The notes beneath the pieces are model-generated. The model worked only from the letters and a program-made list of their open reading frames with translations. It did no database searches and was not told the origin of the DNA. Positions 1-6,916 of a DNA stretch of 9,287 nt are shown here, piece after piece; position 1 is the first letter of the stretch, and each line of letters starts with the position of its first letter. The stretch lies in contig CALBTT010000229.1 in the NCBI GenBank assembly GCA_937967645.1, positions 1 to 9,287 on the forward strand, read 5' to 3'. A program made the position numbers and the translations under genes. The DNA is from an uncultured Zoogloea sp. Lineage in GTDB: Bacteria; Pseudomonadota; Gammaproteobacteria; Burkholderiales; Rhodocyclaceae.

Positions 1-698
1 CGCAGGAACTGCTGCATGTCGAGCGCGTTGTGGTGGGTGACGAAGGGCTTGGCCGCGGCGCCGCCGGGGATGGGGTGCATCATCGGCGTCTCGACTTCGA
101 GGAAGCCGTGGCCGGTCATGTAGTTGCGGATCGACTGGACCAGGCGGCTGCGGGCCACGAAGGTGTGGCGCGACTCCTCGCTCATGATCAGGTCCACGTA
201 GCGCTGGCGGTACTTGGTCTCGGTGTCGGTGAGGCCGTGGAACTTGTCGGGCAGCGGGCGCAGGCTCTTGGTGAGGAGGCGCAGCTCGGCACTCTTGACC
301 GACAGCTCGCCGGTCTTGGTGCGGAACAGCACGCCGACGGTGCCGACGATGTCACCGATGTCCCAGTGCTTGAATTCGGCGTAGACGTCCTCGCCGACGC
401 TGTCACGGGTGACGTAGAGCTGGATGCGGCCGGAGAGGTCCTGGATGGTGACGAAGCTGGCCTTGCCCATCACGCGCTTGAGCATGATGCGGCCGGCGAC
501 CTTGACCTCGACGGGCAGGGCCTCGAGTTCCTCGGCGGATTTCTCGCCGTAGATCTCGTCGAGTTTGCCGGCGGTGTTTTCCCGGGAGAAATCGTTCGGA
601 AACGCCTTGCCGGTGGCGCGCCATTCGGCGAGCTTCTGCCGGCGTTCGGCGATCAGGTGGTTTTCGTCCTGGGCGGGCGAGGAGGTCTGGTCGGACAT
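1..698 (-). CDS. lysS: Lysyl-tRNA synthetase, class II (LysRS), N-terminal part, truncated by the window edge
   Basis: LysRS charges tRNA-Lys with lysine using ATP in the cytoplasm. Read on the minus strand from the ATG at 698, 232 codons stay open to the window edge. The protein starts MSDQTSSPAQDENHL, followed by the LysRS N-terminal helix region (AERRQKLAEWRATGKAFPNDF). The OB-fold anticodon-binding domain covers about residues 65-175, with KASFVTIQDLSGRIQLYV and then KTGELSVKSAELRLLTKSLR. A segment KYRQRYVDLI leads into class II motif 1 (FLEVETPMMHPIPGGAAAKP, then FVTHHNALDMQQFLR). Roughly the last half of the enzyme, including motifs 2 and 3, lies outside the window. The start fits the family N-terminus; only a weak AAGAG (705-709) precedes it. 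It lies downstream of the diguanylate cyclase gene across a 139-bp gap, so it may have its own promoter, but I cannot point to one. Identification is firm. Confidence 0.97.
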   Translation of the reverse strand, partial: MSDQTSSPAQDENHLIAERRQKLAEWRATGKAFPNDFSRENTAGKLDEIYGEKSAEELEALPVEVKVAGRIMLKRVMGKASFVTIQDLSGRIQLYVTRDSVGEDVYAEFKHWDIGDIVGTVGVLFRTKTGELSVKSAELRLLTKSLRPLPDKFHGLTDTETKYRQRYVDLIMSEESRHTFVARSRLVQSIRNYMTGHGFLEVETPMMHPIPGGAAAKPFVTHHNALDMQQFL

Positions 699-837
699 GA
701 TGGGCTCTTAAATCAACGGAATCGGAGGGCGGCGCAGCCGCGGCAGCCTGAACAAAGTGCTGCAAAGCTCTGAATTTTGACACATTCCGGGGCGTGCGTC
801 GCGGCCGGTGGGCTTCCGGAGGCGGCTTTGGCCCACA
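699..837. other. Intergenic gap between the diguanylate cyclase gene and lysS
   Basis: This 139-bp non-coding stretch holds the inverted repeat at 808-836 and the leader of lysS. I looked for sigma-70 boxes on the minus strand and found none worth marking; the only AT-richer patches are around 770-780 (TCAAAATTC in the transcript sense) and 706-716 (TTGATTTAAG). No small reading frame or RNA gene is evident. Confidence 0.5.
808..836 (-). terminator. Inverted repeat just after the diguanylate cyclase stop, possible weak terminator
   Basis: A perfect 6-bp inverted repeat, GTGGGC / GCCCAC (808-813 and 831-836), is separated by 17 nt and begins two bases after the TAG stop of the diguanylate cyclase. 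In the transcript it can form a GC-rich hairpin with a large loop. No run of U follows (the next bases are CGGCCGCGAC), so it is not a convincing intrinsic terminator. It could equally stabilise the mRNA 3' end or be chance in GC-rich DNA. Confidence 0.25.
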
Positions 838-1938
838 CTACAGGAAGATTTCGTCGATGTCGGACTGGATCTGGGCCTGGCCGGCCGGGGTGGTGACCCG
901 CAGCTGGCCGCGCATGATCAGCTCGTCGAAGCCATTGACCTGGTTGCGGCCGTGTTCCTTCGAGTAGTAGAGGGCCTCGTCGGCCCGGCCCAGCAGTTCG
1001 GCCGGCGACAGGCGCGGGTCGATGCGCGAAAACCCCACCGAGCAGCGCACCTGGCCCACGCGGGGGAAGTCGTGCTCCTCCACGGCCTGGCGGAAGCGGT
1101 CGAAGATGCTGTTGACGTGGTCTTCCGAGACGTTGCGCAACATCACCACGAACTCCTCGCCGCCAAAGCGGAAGAGCTTGTCGTGGCTGCGGAAGCTCTG
1201 CCGCATGAGGTCGGCGACCCGCAACAGGACTTCGTCGCCGAAGAGGTGGCCGAAGTTGTCGTTGATCTTCTTGAAGTGATCGATATCCACCACGCCGAGC
1301 CAGCAGGGCTGGGTGAAGGTGTGCTCCACGTCGCGTCGTTCCTGGGGTTCCAGGCGGGCTTTTTCGGCCAGCTCGGCGGCGGCGATCAGACGCTCGAAGT
1401 CGTCGTCGAAGGTCTTGCGGTTGAGCAGCCGGGTGAGGGTGTCGAGGTTGGCGTATTCCCACGCATGATGCTGGTTTTCGAAGCAGCGCAGGAACAGGCC
1501 CATGGCCTGCAGGTCAGCAGCCTCGGGCATCTGCTTGCTGTGCAACTCAAGGGCCCAGCGGGCCTGGCCGAGGGCGCCGACGGCGAAGGCGATGCGCCAG
1601 GACTCGCCGTCGCGGGCCATGGCGTGGCCGAAGTCGGTGTGCAGGCAGTTGGCCAGCAGGGGATCGACGGGCAGCCAGGAGTGGCCGTCACAGACATCGT
1701 CCCAGTAGGTGTCGGTGCCATCCGACACGCAGCAGCCGAGCAGCCCGACGGTGAGGTCGGGCGGGGTGAAGCGCACCGCGAACAGCAGGCAGTAGGTGCC
1801 GTCCAGGAAGGCCATGGCCGTCTCGGCCGCGCTACGGTAGATCGCCCTCAGATCCCGCGTGCGGGACAGCTTCTCCGCGCCTGCAAGGAGGGCGAGGAGC
1901 TTGTCGCTGGACAGGGAGGGAGGGGGCGACGCGGGCAT
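838..1938 (-). CDS. Diguanylate cyclase: GAF-like N-terminal region plus GGDEF domain with I-site
   Basis: The protein (366 residues) should make cyclic di-GMP from two GTP. The GGDEF domain covers about residues 163-340. It opens with NLDTLTRLLNR (164-174), the metal/GTP region VVDIDHFKKINDNFGH (216-231) supplies Asp218, Asn226 and Asp235, and the active site GGEEF is at 259-263. RSHD (250-253), exactly five residues before GGEEF, is the RxxD product-inhibition I-site, so the enzyme looks catalytically complete and feedback-controlled. Residues 11-150 look like a soluble sensor, GAF-like in length and style but unassigned; no membrane segment is visible, so it is probably cytoplasmic. Between NR and Asp218 lies a charged stretch (about 185-208) longer than usual for GGDEF domains. 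The ATG at 1938 has no good ribosome-binding site, but the frame is closed upstream by a TAA and no other ATG lies between. It sits 86 bp after the SMC gene. A role in the SMC system is not shown. Confidence 0.93.
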   Translation of the reverse strand: MPASPPPSLSSDKLLALLAGAEKLSRTRDLRAIYRSAAETAMAFLDGTYCLLFAVRFTPPDLTVGLLGCCVSDGTDTYWDDVCDGHSWLPVDPLLANCLHTDFGHAMARDGESWRIAFAVGALGQARWALELHSKQMPEAADLQAMGLFLRCFENQHHAWEYANLDTLTRLLNRKTFDDDFERLIAAAELAEKARLEPQERRDVEHTFTQPCWLGVVDIDHFKKINDNFGHLFGDEVLLRVADLMRQSFRSHDKLFRFGGEEFVVMLRNVSEDHVNSIFDRFRQAVEEHDFPRVGQVRCSVGFSRIDPRLSPAELLGRADEALYYSKEHGRNQVNGFDELIMRGQLRVTTPAGQAQIQSDIDEIFL

Positions 1939-2024
1939 GGAGTCGATGCTGGGCTGGAATGGAGCTAATTACGTCGTAATTGCAATATTCTGTAGCGTAA
2001 CCTGATCTTTCCTTGTGCGTCTCG
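1939..2024. other. AT-richer intergenic gap between the SMC gene and the diguanylate cyclase gene
   Basis: This 86-bp gap breaks the tight packing seen through the five upstream genes. It contains the 15-bp palindrome and AT-rich patches such as GAATATTGC (minus sense), and shows no stem-loop followed by a U-run after the SMC stop. The likeliest reading is that the SMC operon ends around here and a separate promoter serves the diguanylate cyclase, but neither terminator nor promoter can be fixed by eye. Confidence 0.4.
1967..1981. promoter_or_regulatory. 15-bp near-perfect palindrome upstream of the diguanylate cyclase, possible operator
   Basis: AATTACG-T-CGTAATT is a perfect 7-bp inverted repeat around one central base, placed 28 bp before the ATG of the diguanylate cyclase. 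It lies in the most AT-rich stretch of an otherwise very GC-rich window (1965-2010), as expected for a promoter/operator. Next to it is the self-complementary ATTGCAAT (1979-1986). No convincing -35/-10 pair could be fixed, so the role as a repressor or activator site is inference. Confidence 0.4.
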
Positions 2025-4826
2025 TCATAGAGCGCGTTGGATCAGCCCGATCGGCGGTGCCCAGTCGTCACCAGGCTTCTTCTTGCGGGTGACCAGGGTC
2101 AGCTGGGCCGGGGCGAACACATTTGCATTATGGGTCACCGGCGTGGTGATGAGGTATTGCGCGCGGGTGGCGCGCAGGAAGGTGCCGACCCGGTCGATGT
2201 TGGCGATGTCCAGGTGGGCGAAGGGTTCGTCGATGAACACGAAGCCGCCGGGGCGGGCGTCGTCCATCAGCAGGGCGATCAGCAGGATGAGGGACTTCAT
2301 CACCTGCTGACCTCCCGAGGCCTCGCCGTCGTTGAGGCCGACGGCGCCCTTGCGGTCGAAGTCGAAGCGTACCTCCAGGCCGCTGCTGGCGAGGGCGCGG
2401 TCGTCGTTCTCGAGGTGGGGCACCGGGCAGTCCACGTCCACGTTGGCCAGGTCCCCGAGGGCGCGCAGGTTCTTGCCGTACTGGCGCACGGTGGCCCGCA
2501 GCTTGGCGATGTAGGCGGCCCGCGCCTCGGTGGTGATCTGGCGGGCGGCGTTGCAGTGGCGCTCGCGCTCCTGGTACTGACTCTCCCGTTCCCTGACATC
2601 CGCCCGCAGGCGGCCGGCCAGGGTCAGCACCGTGTCGTCGGTGACCCAGTCGCCGTTGGCCAGGCGCTGGCGCAGGCGTTCCAGCTCGGCCCGGGCGCCG
2701 CGGGCGCCGTCGTATTTCTCGGCGAGCAGGGCGTTCTGTTCGGGGTTGCGCCAGTCCGGGGGCATGCCGCGGCGCAGCTTGCGCAGGCGCAGGATGCGCT
2801 GAGCCTGTTCGCGGCGGCGCGGGGCGGCGTCGGCGGCCAGCTGGTTGACCCGGCTGGCGAGCACGGCGACTTCCCGCTTGCGGCGGTCCATCTCGATGTC
2901 GATGCCACGCAGGGATTGCTCGATGCGCTCGACCTCACCCTTGGCGTCGGCGCGGGCCGCGATCGCCGCGGTGAGGCGGGCCCGGGCTGCCGGCAGGGCG
3001 GCTTCGGCCTGTTCGAAGGCTTCGGCGCGGGCGGCCAGCAGCTGGGCGGCCTCGATGCCGTGCAGGCGGGCACGCAGGGCATCGGCTTCCTCCCGGGCGG
3101 CGTCGAGCTCGGGGCGGAGCGCCTGCAGGCGGGCGTCCAGGCTGTGCATGTCGGCGTCGAGCTGCTTCAGGCGGGCGCTGCGGGCCAGTTCGCCGAAGTG
3201 GAATTCATTGGGCTTGCCCAGATGGCGGGCGCCCCGGCGTTCCCGGTGGTAGCCGTCGCGGGTGATCCACTCGGTCTCGCGGGGCAGGCGCCGGGCCGCG
3301 TCGGCGTCATCCACCCGCTGGATGCGGCCGAGCAGGTCGGCCAGCCAGCGGGGCACGGCGTCGGCGAAGCGGACGACCTCGGCCAGGGAGCCGCTGGGGG
3401 CTGGGGGCGCAGGCTCCAGTTCGGGGACGATGAAGTGGCGGAAGCGCTCCTGCTCGCCCAGGCCCCAGGCGGCGTGGCGGTCCTGTTCCCGCTCGAGCAG
3501 CAGCACGTGGCGGTAGGGGCGCAGCACCGCCTCCAGGGCGGCCTGCCAGGCGGGGTCGGTGACTTCGACGATCTCGGCGAGGGCCTGGTGGGCGATGCCG
3601 GCGTCCCGCAGGCGGGCGCGGAAGCGGTTGACCTCCGGATCACCCGGCGGGCCCCGGTGGTCGCGGGTGGCGCGCAGCTGGGCGGTCTTCTCCTCGAACG
3701 CGGCGATGGCTTCGCGCTCCTGGCGCTGCAGGTGGAGCAGGCGGGCGTCGGCCTTGGCGTGGGCGGCCTCCAGGTCCACGGCGGCGTCACCGGCCTCGCG
3801 GGCCAGGCGGGCGCGCAGGGCATTGCGTTCGGCCAGCAGCTTCTCGGCGTCGCGGACTTCGTCGTGGGCGGCGAGGTGCTGCCGCTCGGCCTCAAGGTCG
3901 CGGCTTCGGGCGGCCTTGCGCTCGGCCTCGGCGGCGGCCTTCTCGGCTTCGACGCCGGTGCCGCGGGCCTTGAGGGCGGCGAGTTCGTCCTGCCCCTGCT
4001 GGAAGTCCGCGCGTCCGCGGGCGATGTCGGCGTGGGCCAGGGAGATCTCCCGGGCCAACTCGGAGGCTTCCAGGCGCGGCACGATCTCGGCGGCCAGGGC
4101 CCGGGCTTCGTCGTCGAGCTGCTTCCACTCCAGGAAGCGGTCGGCCTCGAGGCGCTTGGCCTCGGCCTGGGCGCGCAGGCGGTCGAGGTCCAGGCCGAGG
4201 GCGGCCAGTTCCTTTTCGGCGTTGTTCTGTTCTTCCCGGGCGGCGGCGTAGTTGTCGAGCACCTCCTTGTCGCCGAAGACGTCGAAGACCAGTTCGAGCA
4301 GGGCCTTGGGGGAGTATTCGCAGAGCTTGTCGGTGTCGCCCTGCTCGAGGGCCAGCACCTTGGCGATGGCGGGGGTGAGGCCGCCCCAGGCCAGGCGGCT
4401 CTGGTAGTCCCGGTAGCCGACCCATTCGACGACCTTGTCCTCGCGGGCCTCGAGAGACTCGATGGAGACGTCGCCGTCGGCGATCGCGTAGTCGCGGGTC
4501 CAGTCGCCCCCGGCGCGGCGGATGCGGCAGGCGAGGGTGACTTCGTCCTTCAGGCACGGAAAGAAGGGCCGCTTGCCGGTGCTGCCGGGCCGGTTGGCCA
4601 CCACCGCGCGGATCCAGGCGAAGCTGCGGTTGGCCCGGCGCACGTAGCGGCGGAAGTCGCGCTTGCCCGAGCAGCGCAGGCCGAAGAGGGTGCGCAGGGC
4701 GTCGAGCAGGGTGGTCTTGCCAGAGCCGTTGGGGCCGACGATGGTGATGATCTGCGCGTCGAGGGGCAGGTTGAAGCGGCGCCAGTAGTCCCAGTGGACC
4801 AGTTCGAGTTGCTTGATGTGGAACAT
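2025..4826 (-). CDS. SMC-type ATPase, MksB/JetC-like condensin motor subunit
   Basis: The 933-residue protein has full SMC architecture. Walker A GPNGSGKT is at 31-38, and the N-terminal head runs to about 190. Charged, Ala/Glu/Arg-rich coiled coil covers about 195-390, a hinge-like domain about 395-545 (EIVEVTDPAWQAALEAVLRP, later WITRDGYHRERRGARHLGK), and the second coiled coil about 550-785. The C-terminal head has ABC signature SGGQQ (837-841), Walker B FVFIDE (862-867), D-loop AHLD (870-873) and a possible switch His899. It should dimerise, bind the kleisin and KITE partners and use ATP to organise or extrude DNA. It is shorter than canonical SMC (about 1,150-1,200) and far shorter than MukB. 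The start is the ATG at 4826: it has AGGAAG 7 nt upstream, overlaps the preceding stop as TGATG, and puts a family-like MFHIKQLELV at the N-terminus. A longer reading upstream would only retranslate the neighbouring gene in another frame. Rad50/SbcC-like repair ATPase is the alternative, but no zinc-hook CxxC is visible and the partners argue for Mks type. Confidence 0.9.
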   Translation of the reverse strand: MFHIKQLELVHWDYWRRFNLPLDAQIITIVGPNGSGKTTLLDALRTLFGLRCSGKRDFRRYVRRANRSFAWIRAVVANRPGSTGKRPFFPCLKDEVTLACRIRRAGGDWTRDYAIADGDVSIESLEAREDKVVEWVGYRDYQSRLAWGGLTPAIAKVLALEQGDTDKLCEYSPKALLELVFDVFGDKEVLDNYAAAREEQNNAEKELAALGLDLDRLRAQAEAKRLEADRFLEWKQLDDEARALAAEIVPRLEASELAREISLAHADIARGRADFQQGQDELAALKARGTGVEAEKAAAEAERKAARSRDLEAERQHLAAHDEVRDAEKLLAERNALRARLAREAGDAAVDLEAAHAKADARLLHLQRQEREAIAAFEEKTAQLRATRDHRGPPGDPEVNRFRARLRDAGIAHQALAEIVEVTDPAWQAALEAVLRPYRHVLLLEREQDRHAAWGLGEQERFRHFIVPELEPAPPAPSGSLAEVVRFADAVPRWLADLLGRIQRVDDADAARRLPRETEWITRDGYHRERRGARHLGKPNEFHFGELARSARLKQLDADMHSLDARLQALRPELDAAREEADALRARLHGIEAAQLLAARAEAFEQAEAALPAARARLTAAIAARADAKGEVERIEQSLRGIDIEMDRRKREVAVLASRVNQLAADAAPRRREQAQRILRLRKLRRGMPPDWRNPEQNALLAEKYDGARGARAELERLRQRLANGDWVTDDTVLTLAGRLRADVRERESQYQERERHCNAARQITTEARAAYIAKLRATVRQYGKNLRALGDLANVDVDCPVPHLENDDRALASSGLEVRFDFDRKGAVGLNDGEASGGQQVMKSLILLIALLMDDARPGGFVFIDEPFAHLDIANIDRVGTFLRATRAQYLITTPVTHNANVFAPAQLTLVTRKKKPGDDWAPPIGLIQRAL

Positions 4827-5539
4827 CAGTGGTCTTCCTGATCGGTGTCGGCGTCGTCGAGGGGAGCGGCTTCGGCTGCCGTGAACGCATCCTGCCCGGG
4901 GGGCGGGTGGCCGGCCTGGGCGAGGACCTCGCCGAGGGTGCCGTAGATGATGCGGTCGGCCAGCAGGCGGTAGTCCAGCAGGACGTCCAGCAGTGGCCCT
5001 TCGTGGATCATGCCCCCACGACGCTCGATGAAGCCGAGCTGGGCCAGGCGCGACAGGAGCTTGCCCTGCACATAGGTCTTGTGGCCCAGCACCGGGGCGA
5101 AGTCGGCCAGCAGGGAGGCTTCGGAAAGAGCGCCGGAGACTTCTTCGCCATGGGACAGCGGCGCCTCCTTGCCGAACATGTCGTCCTGGCCGTCGTCGGC
5201 GAGTTTCTGGCGATTTACCTGACGCTCCCGCTTGGGCAGGATGATCAGGGCCCATAACACCACCAGCAGGGCCAGCTGGTCGCGGGTCAGGCCGACGTTG
5301 CTGGCGGCGTACTCGCGGCTGGCACCAAACACCGGCTCGTGCATGTCACCGGCCAGGGCGATGGCTACGTGCTCGGCGTAGGGGTTGTCGATGAGCTGCA
5401 GGCCCACGGCGGCGAGGCGGGCGTCCAGGTCCACCCGGAAGCTCTCGTCGACCAGGGCGCGGCGCACCAGCGGGTCGGTGCGGGGCAGGCTGCGATTGGC
5501 CAGCAGGCGGGCAGTGAGGGTCCGGATCTGTTGTTCCAT
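4826..5539 (-). CDS. KITE-like SMC accessory subunit, MksE/JetB-like (DUF4194-type)
   Basis: This 237-residue protein has the size and layout of MksE/JetB, the small winged-helix subunit that dimerises and binds the kleisin in Mks and Wadjet complexes. The first helical/winged-helix part spans about residues 5-105, with LQLIDNPYAEHVAIAL (47-62) and a strongly hydrophobic helix LTRDQLALLVVLWALIILPK (84-103). That helix is more likely buried core than a membrane span, as it matches the core helix position in this family. A charged linker (104-138) leads to a second winged helix (about 140-205: HKTYVQGKLLSRLAQLGFIE, then the wing and LLDVLLDYRLLADRI). The tail (210-237) is acidic and Pro/Ala-rich, probably disordered. 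The gene overlaps its neighbours by one base at both ends (TGATG at 5537-5541 and 4824-4828). The assignment rests on architecture and context rather than a diagnostic motif. A generic MukE/ScpB-like KITE protein is the alternative. Confidence 0.75.
   Translation of the reverse strand: MEQQIRTLTARLLANRSLPRTDPLVRRALVDESFRVDLDARLAAVGLQLIDNPYAEHVAIALAGDMHEPVFGASREYAASNVGLTRDQLALLVVLWALIILPKRERQVNRQKLADDGQDDMFGKEAPLSHGEEVSGALSEASLLADFAPVLGHKTYVQGKLLSRLAQLGFIERRGGMIHEGPLLDVLLDYRLLADRIIYGTLGEVLAQAGHPPPGQDAFTAAEAAPLDDADTDQEDH
4834..4839 (-). promoter_or_regulatory. Ribosome-binding site that fixes the start of the SMC ATPase
   Basis: AGGAAG ends 7 nt before the ATG at 4826 and lies inside the last codons of the KITE-like gene. 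It supports the 933-residue start rather than an upstream start in the same frame, and together with the TGATG junction suggests translational coupling. Confidence 0.7.
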
Positions 5540-6894
5540 CAGACTTCGTCAGGCAGGGGGTCGGTGGCGTCGGCGCTGTCGAGCAGCGGCACGGCCTCGG
5601 CGGCGGGCAGGCTGCCCTTGGCGCCCACCAGGCCGGTGGACATGGTGGCGATCTCGTCCTCGCCGACCTTGACCGTGGCCGCCTCGAAAAGCACGTCGAG
5701 GGGGAGGCGCATGAATTCGCCGATCGGGCCGTCGGCGGGGGTGGCGCCGCCCTCGCCGCCGCCGTCGGCGAGCAGCGCCAGCAGGGAAAGGCGGTAGGAC
5801 GCGGCGGGGAAGCCGCCGCCGGCGACCATGCTGGCCAGGCTGGCAGGCGCCGCGCCGGGCTCGGTGAGGCGGGCCAGGCGCTGGCTGAAGTGCTGCAGCA
5901 GACGCAGGTCTTCCTGTTCGGGCTGGTTGCGGCTGGGCGCATCTTCAGAGGGGGGCAGGGCGGTGTCGGCCTCGATCTGGCGGGCTTCTTCGGAGAGGGC
6001 CAGCTCGGCCCGGTCGAGGAGCTCATGGCCGCCGGCCAGCAGGGTCAGCTCGGGGGCTGGCAGCAGGCCGCCATCGGCGGCCAGGCCAGCCAGGGCCCGG
6101 GCGTCGAGGCGGCGCAGCCAGGCGGCCACGTCGCTGGACGAGATGCCGGAGCCGCCCAGGGTCACCCGCTGGGCCTCGATCTTGTTGAGGGCCCGCTGGA
6201 AGGCGGCATCCACCCGCGCCAGGCGCGACTGGGCCAGGCCGATGCGCTGGGCCACGCGGGCCAGGTCGAAGGGGACCTCCGGGTCGGCCAGCAACTGGTG
6301 CAGCACCTCGGTGCCACGCTCGATCCAGCGGGTGTTGGCGGAGAGCTTGCGGCGGGCGTCGGCGATGCGGAACTCGGAGCCGGAGGCGATCGCCTCCTCG
6401 AAGTGCCAGGACAGGTCGTTGAGTTTGCCGAGCAGGTGGCCGAGGGCCTCCGGGGTGACGTTGCCTACGGCCTGCAGGCCGGCCAGCTGAGCGGTGAGGA
6501 AGCCCAACTCCAGGTCGTCTTCGGTGCTGAAGCTGACCAGCATGCCGATCGCCGCCACCGCGTTGCGACCGAGGTCGGAGAGCGCGTAGTGGGCGTCCTC
6601 GCCGATCTCCAGCAGGCCGTTGCCGCGCAGTCGGCGCAGCACGGTCTCGAGCTTGACCGGGTCGAGGAAGGCGAAGCGCTGGCGCAGCTGCTCCGGGCTC
6701 CAGCGCGGGGCGTCGGACTCGCGGCCGATCTCGCGCAGCACCAGCAGGCGCATCAGTACCTCGGCTTCACTGCCGTGGAAAAGGGTGCTGAAGGCGGAGA
6801 GGAGGGGCCGCGCCCCCAGCAGCGGGGCCAGCTCGGGGACATCGTCGGCGGCTACGCCGGGGGCGAGCAGTTCTTCCAGGCGGACTTCGGACAT
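5539..6894 (-). CDS. Kleisin-like SMC partner, MksF/JetA-like
   Basis: The 451-residue protein lies where MksF/JetA is found, directly before the KITE and SMC genes, and has a matching length. Residues 45-120 look like a winged helix (WSPEQLRQRFAFLDPVKLET, then LRRLRGNGLLEIGEDAHYAL), as at the N-terminus of MukF/MksF, where it supports dimerisation. Residues 125-300 are mainly helical (DARRKLSANTRWIERGTEVL at 179-198, then FQRALNKIEAQRVTLGG), suitable for contacting the SMC neck. An acidic, Pro-rich linker (about 305-328) precedes a C-terminal part (329-430) that would contact the SMC head cap. It should bridge the two ATPase heads in the cytoplasm. The ATG at 6894 follows the previous stop by 22 bp; no clear Shine-Dalgarno is visible, so translation may depend on coupling. 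I saw no sequence motif unique to the family, so the name rests on gene order, size and predicted fold. Confidence 0.72.
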   Translation of the reverse strand: MSEVRLEELLAPGVAADDVPELAPLLGARPLLSAFSTLFHGSEAEVLMRLLVLREIGRESDAPRWSPEQLRQRFAFLDPVKLETVLRRLRGNGLLEIGEDAHYALSDLGRNAVAAIGMLVSFSTEDDLELGFLTAQLAGLQAVGNVTPEALGHLLGKLNDLSWHFEEAIASGSEFRIADARRKLSANTRWIERGTEVLHQLLADPEVPFDLARVAQRIGLAQSRLARVDAAFQRALNKIEAQRVTLGGSGISSSDVAAWLRRLDARALAGLAADGGLLPAPELTLLAGGHELLDRAELALSEEARQIEADTALPPSEDAPSRNQPEQEDLRLLQHFSQRLARLTEPGAAPASLASMVAGGGFPAASYRLSLLALLADGGGEGGATPADGPIGEFMRLPLDVLFEAATVKVGEDEIATMSTGLVGAKGSLPAAEAVPLLDSADATDPLPDEV

Positions 6895-6916
6895 GGCGGA
6901 AGGCTTGGCGGATCGG

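Noticed and set aside
30..1968. Plus-strand reading frames opposite lysS and the diguanylate cyclase gene (30-773 and 808-1968)
   Set aside because: They are shadows of the clearly identified minus-strand genes and have no recognisable domains.
808..2010. The inverted repeats at 808-836 and 1967-1981 as confident intrinsic terminators
   Set aside because: Neither is followed by a U-run on the minus-strand transcript, and the second sits upstream of a start codon. The first is kept only as a weak candidate and the second as a possible operator.
2037..4841. A stop-free plus-strand reading frame of 934 codons antisense to the whole SMC gene
   Set aside because: Long antisense frames are expected opposite GC-rich genes with strong third-position bias. 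Its product is low-complexity Gly/Val/Ala/Gln/Asp-rich sequence with no recognisable domain, while the minus strand encodes clear SMC motifs.
4827..5255. An N-terminal extension of 143 residues for the SMC ATPase
   Set aside because: It is the neighbouring KITE-like gene translated in a different frame, Arg/Pro-rich and without domain character. The ATG at 4826 has a good ribosome-binding site and starts just before the expected first strand of the ATPase head.
5239..5288. The hydrophobic helix in the KITE-like protein (residues 84-103) as a membrane span
   Set aside because: It is a single helix in the middle of a small winged-helix protein, flanked by charged DNA- or kleisin-binding-like segments, and matches the position of the core helix in MksE/JetB-type proteins.
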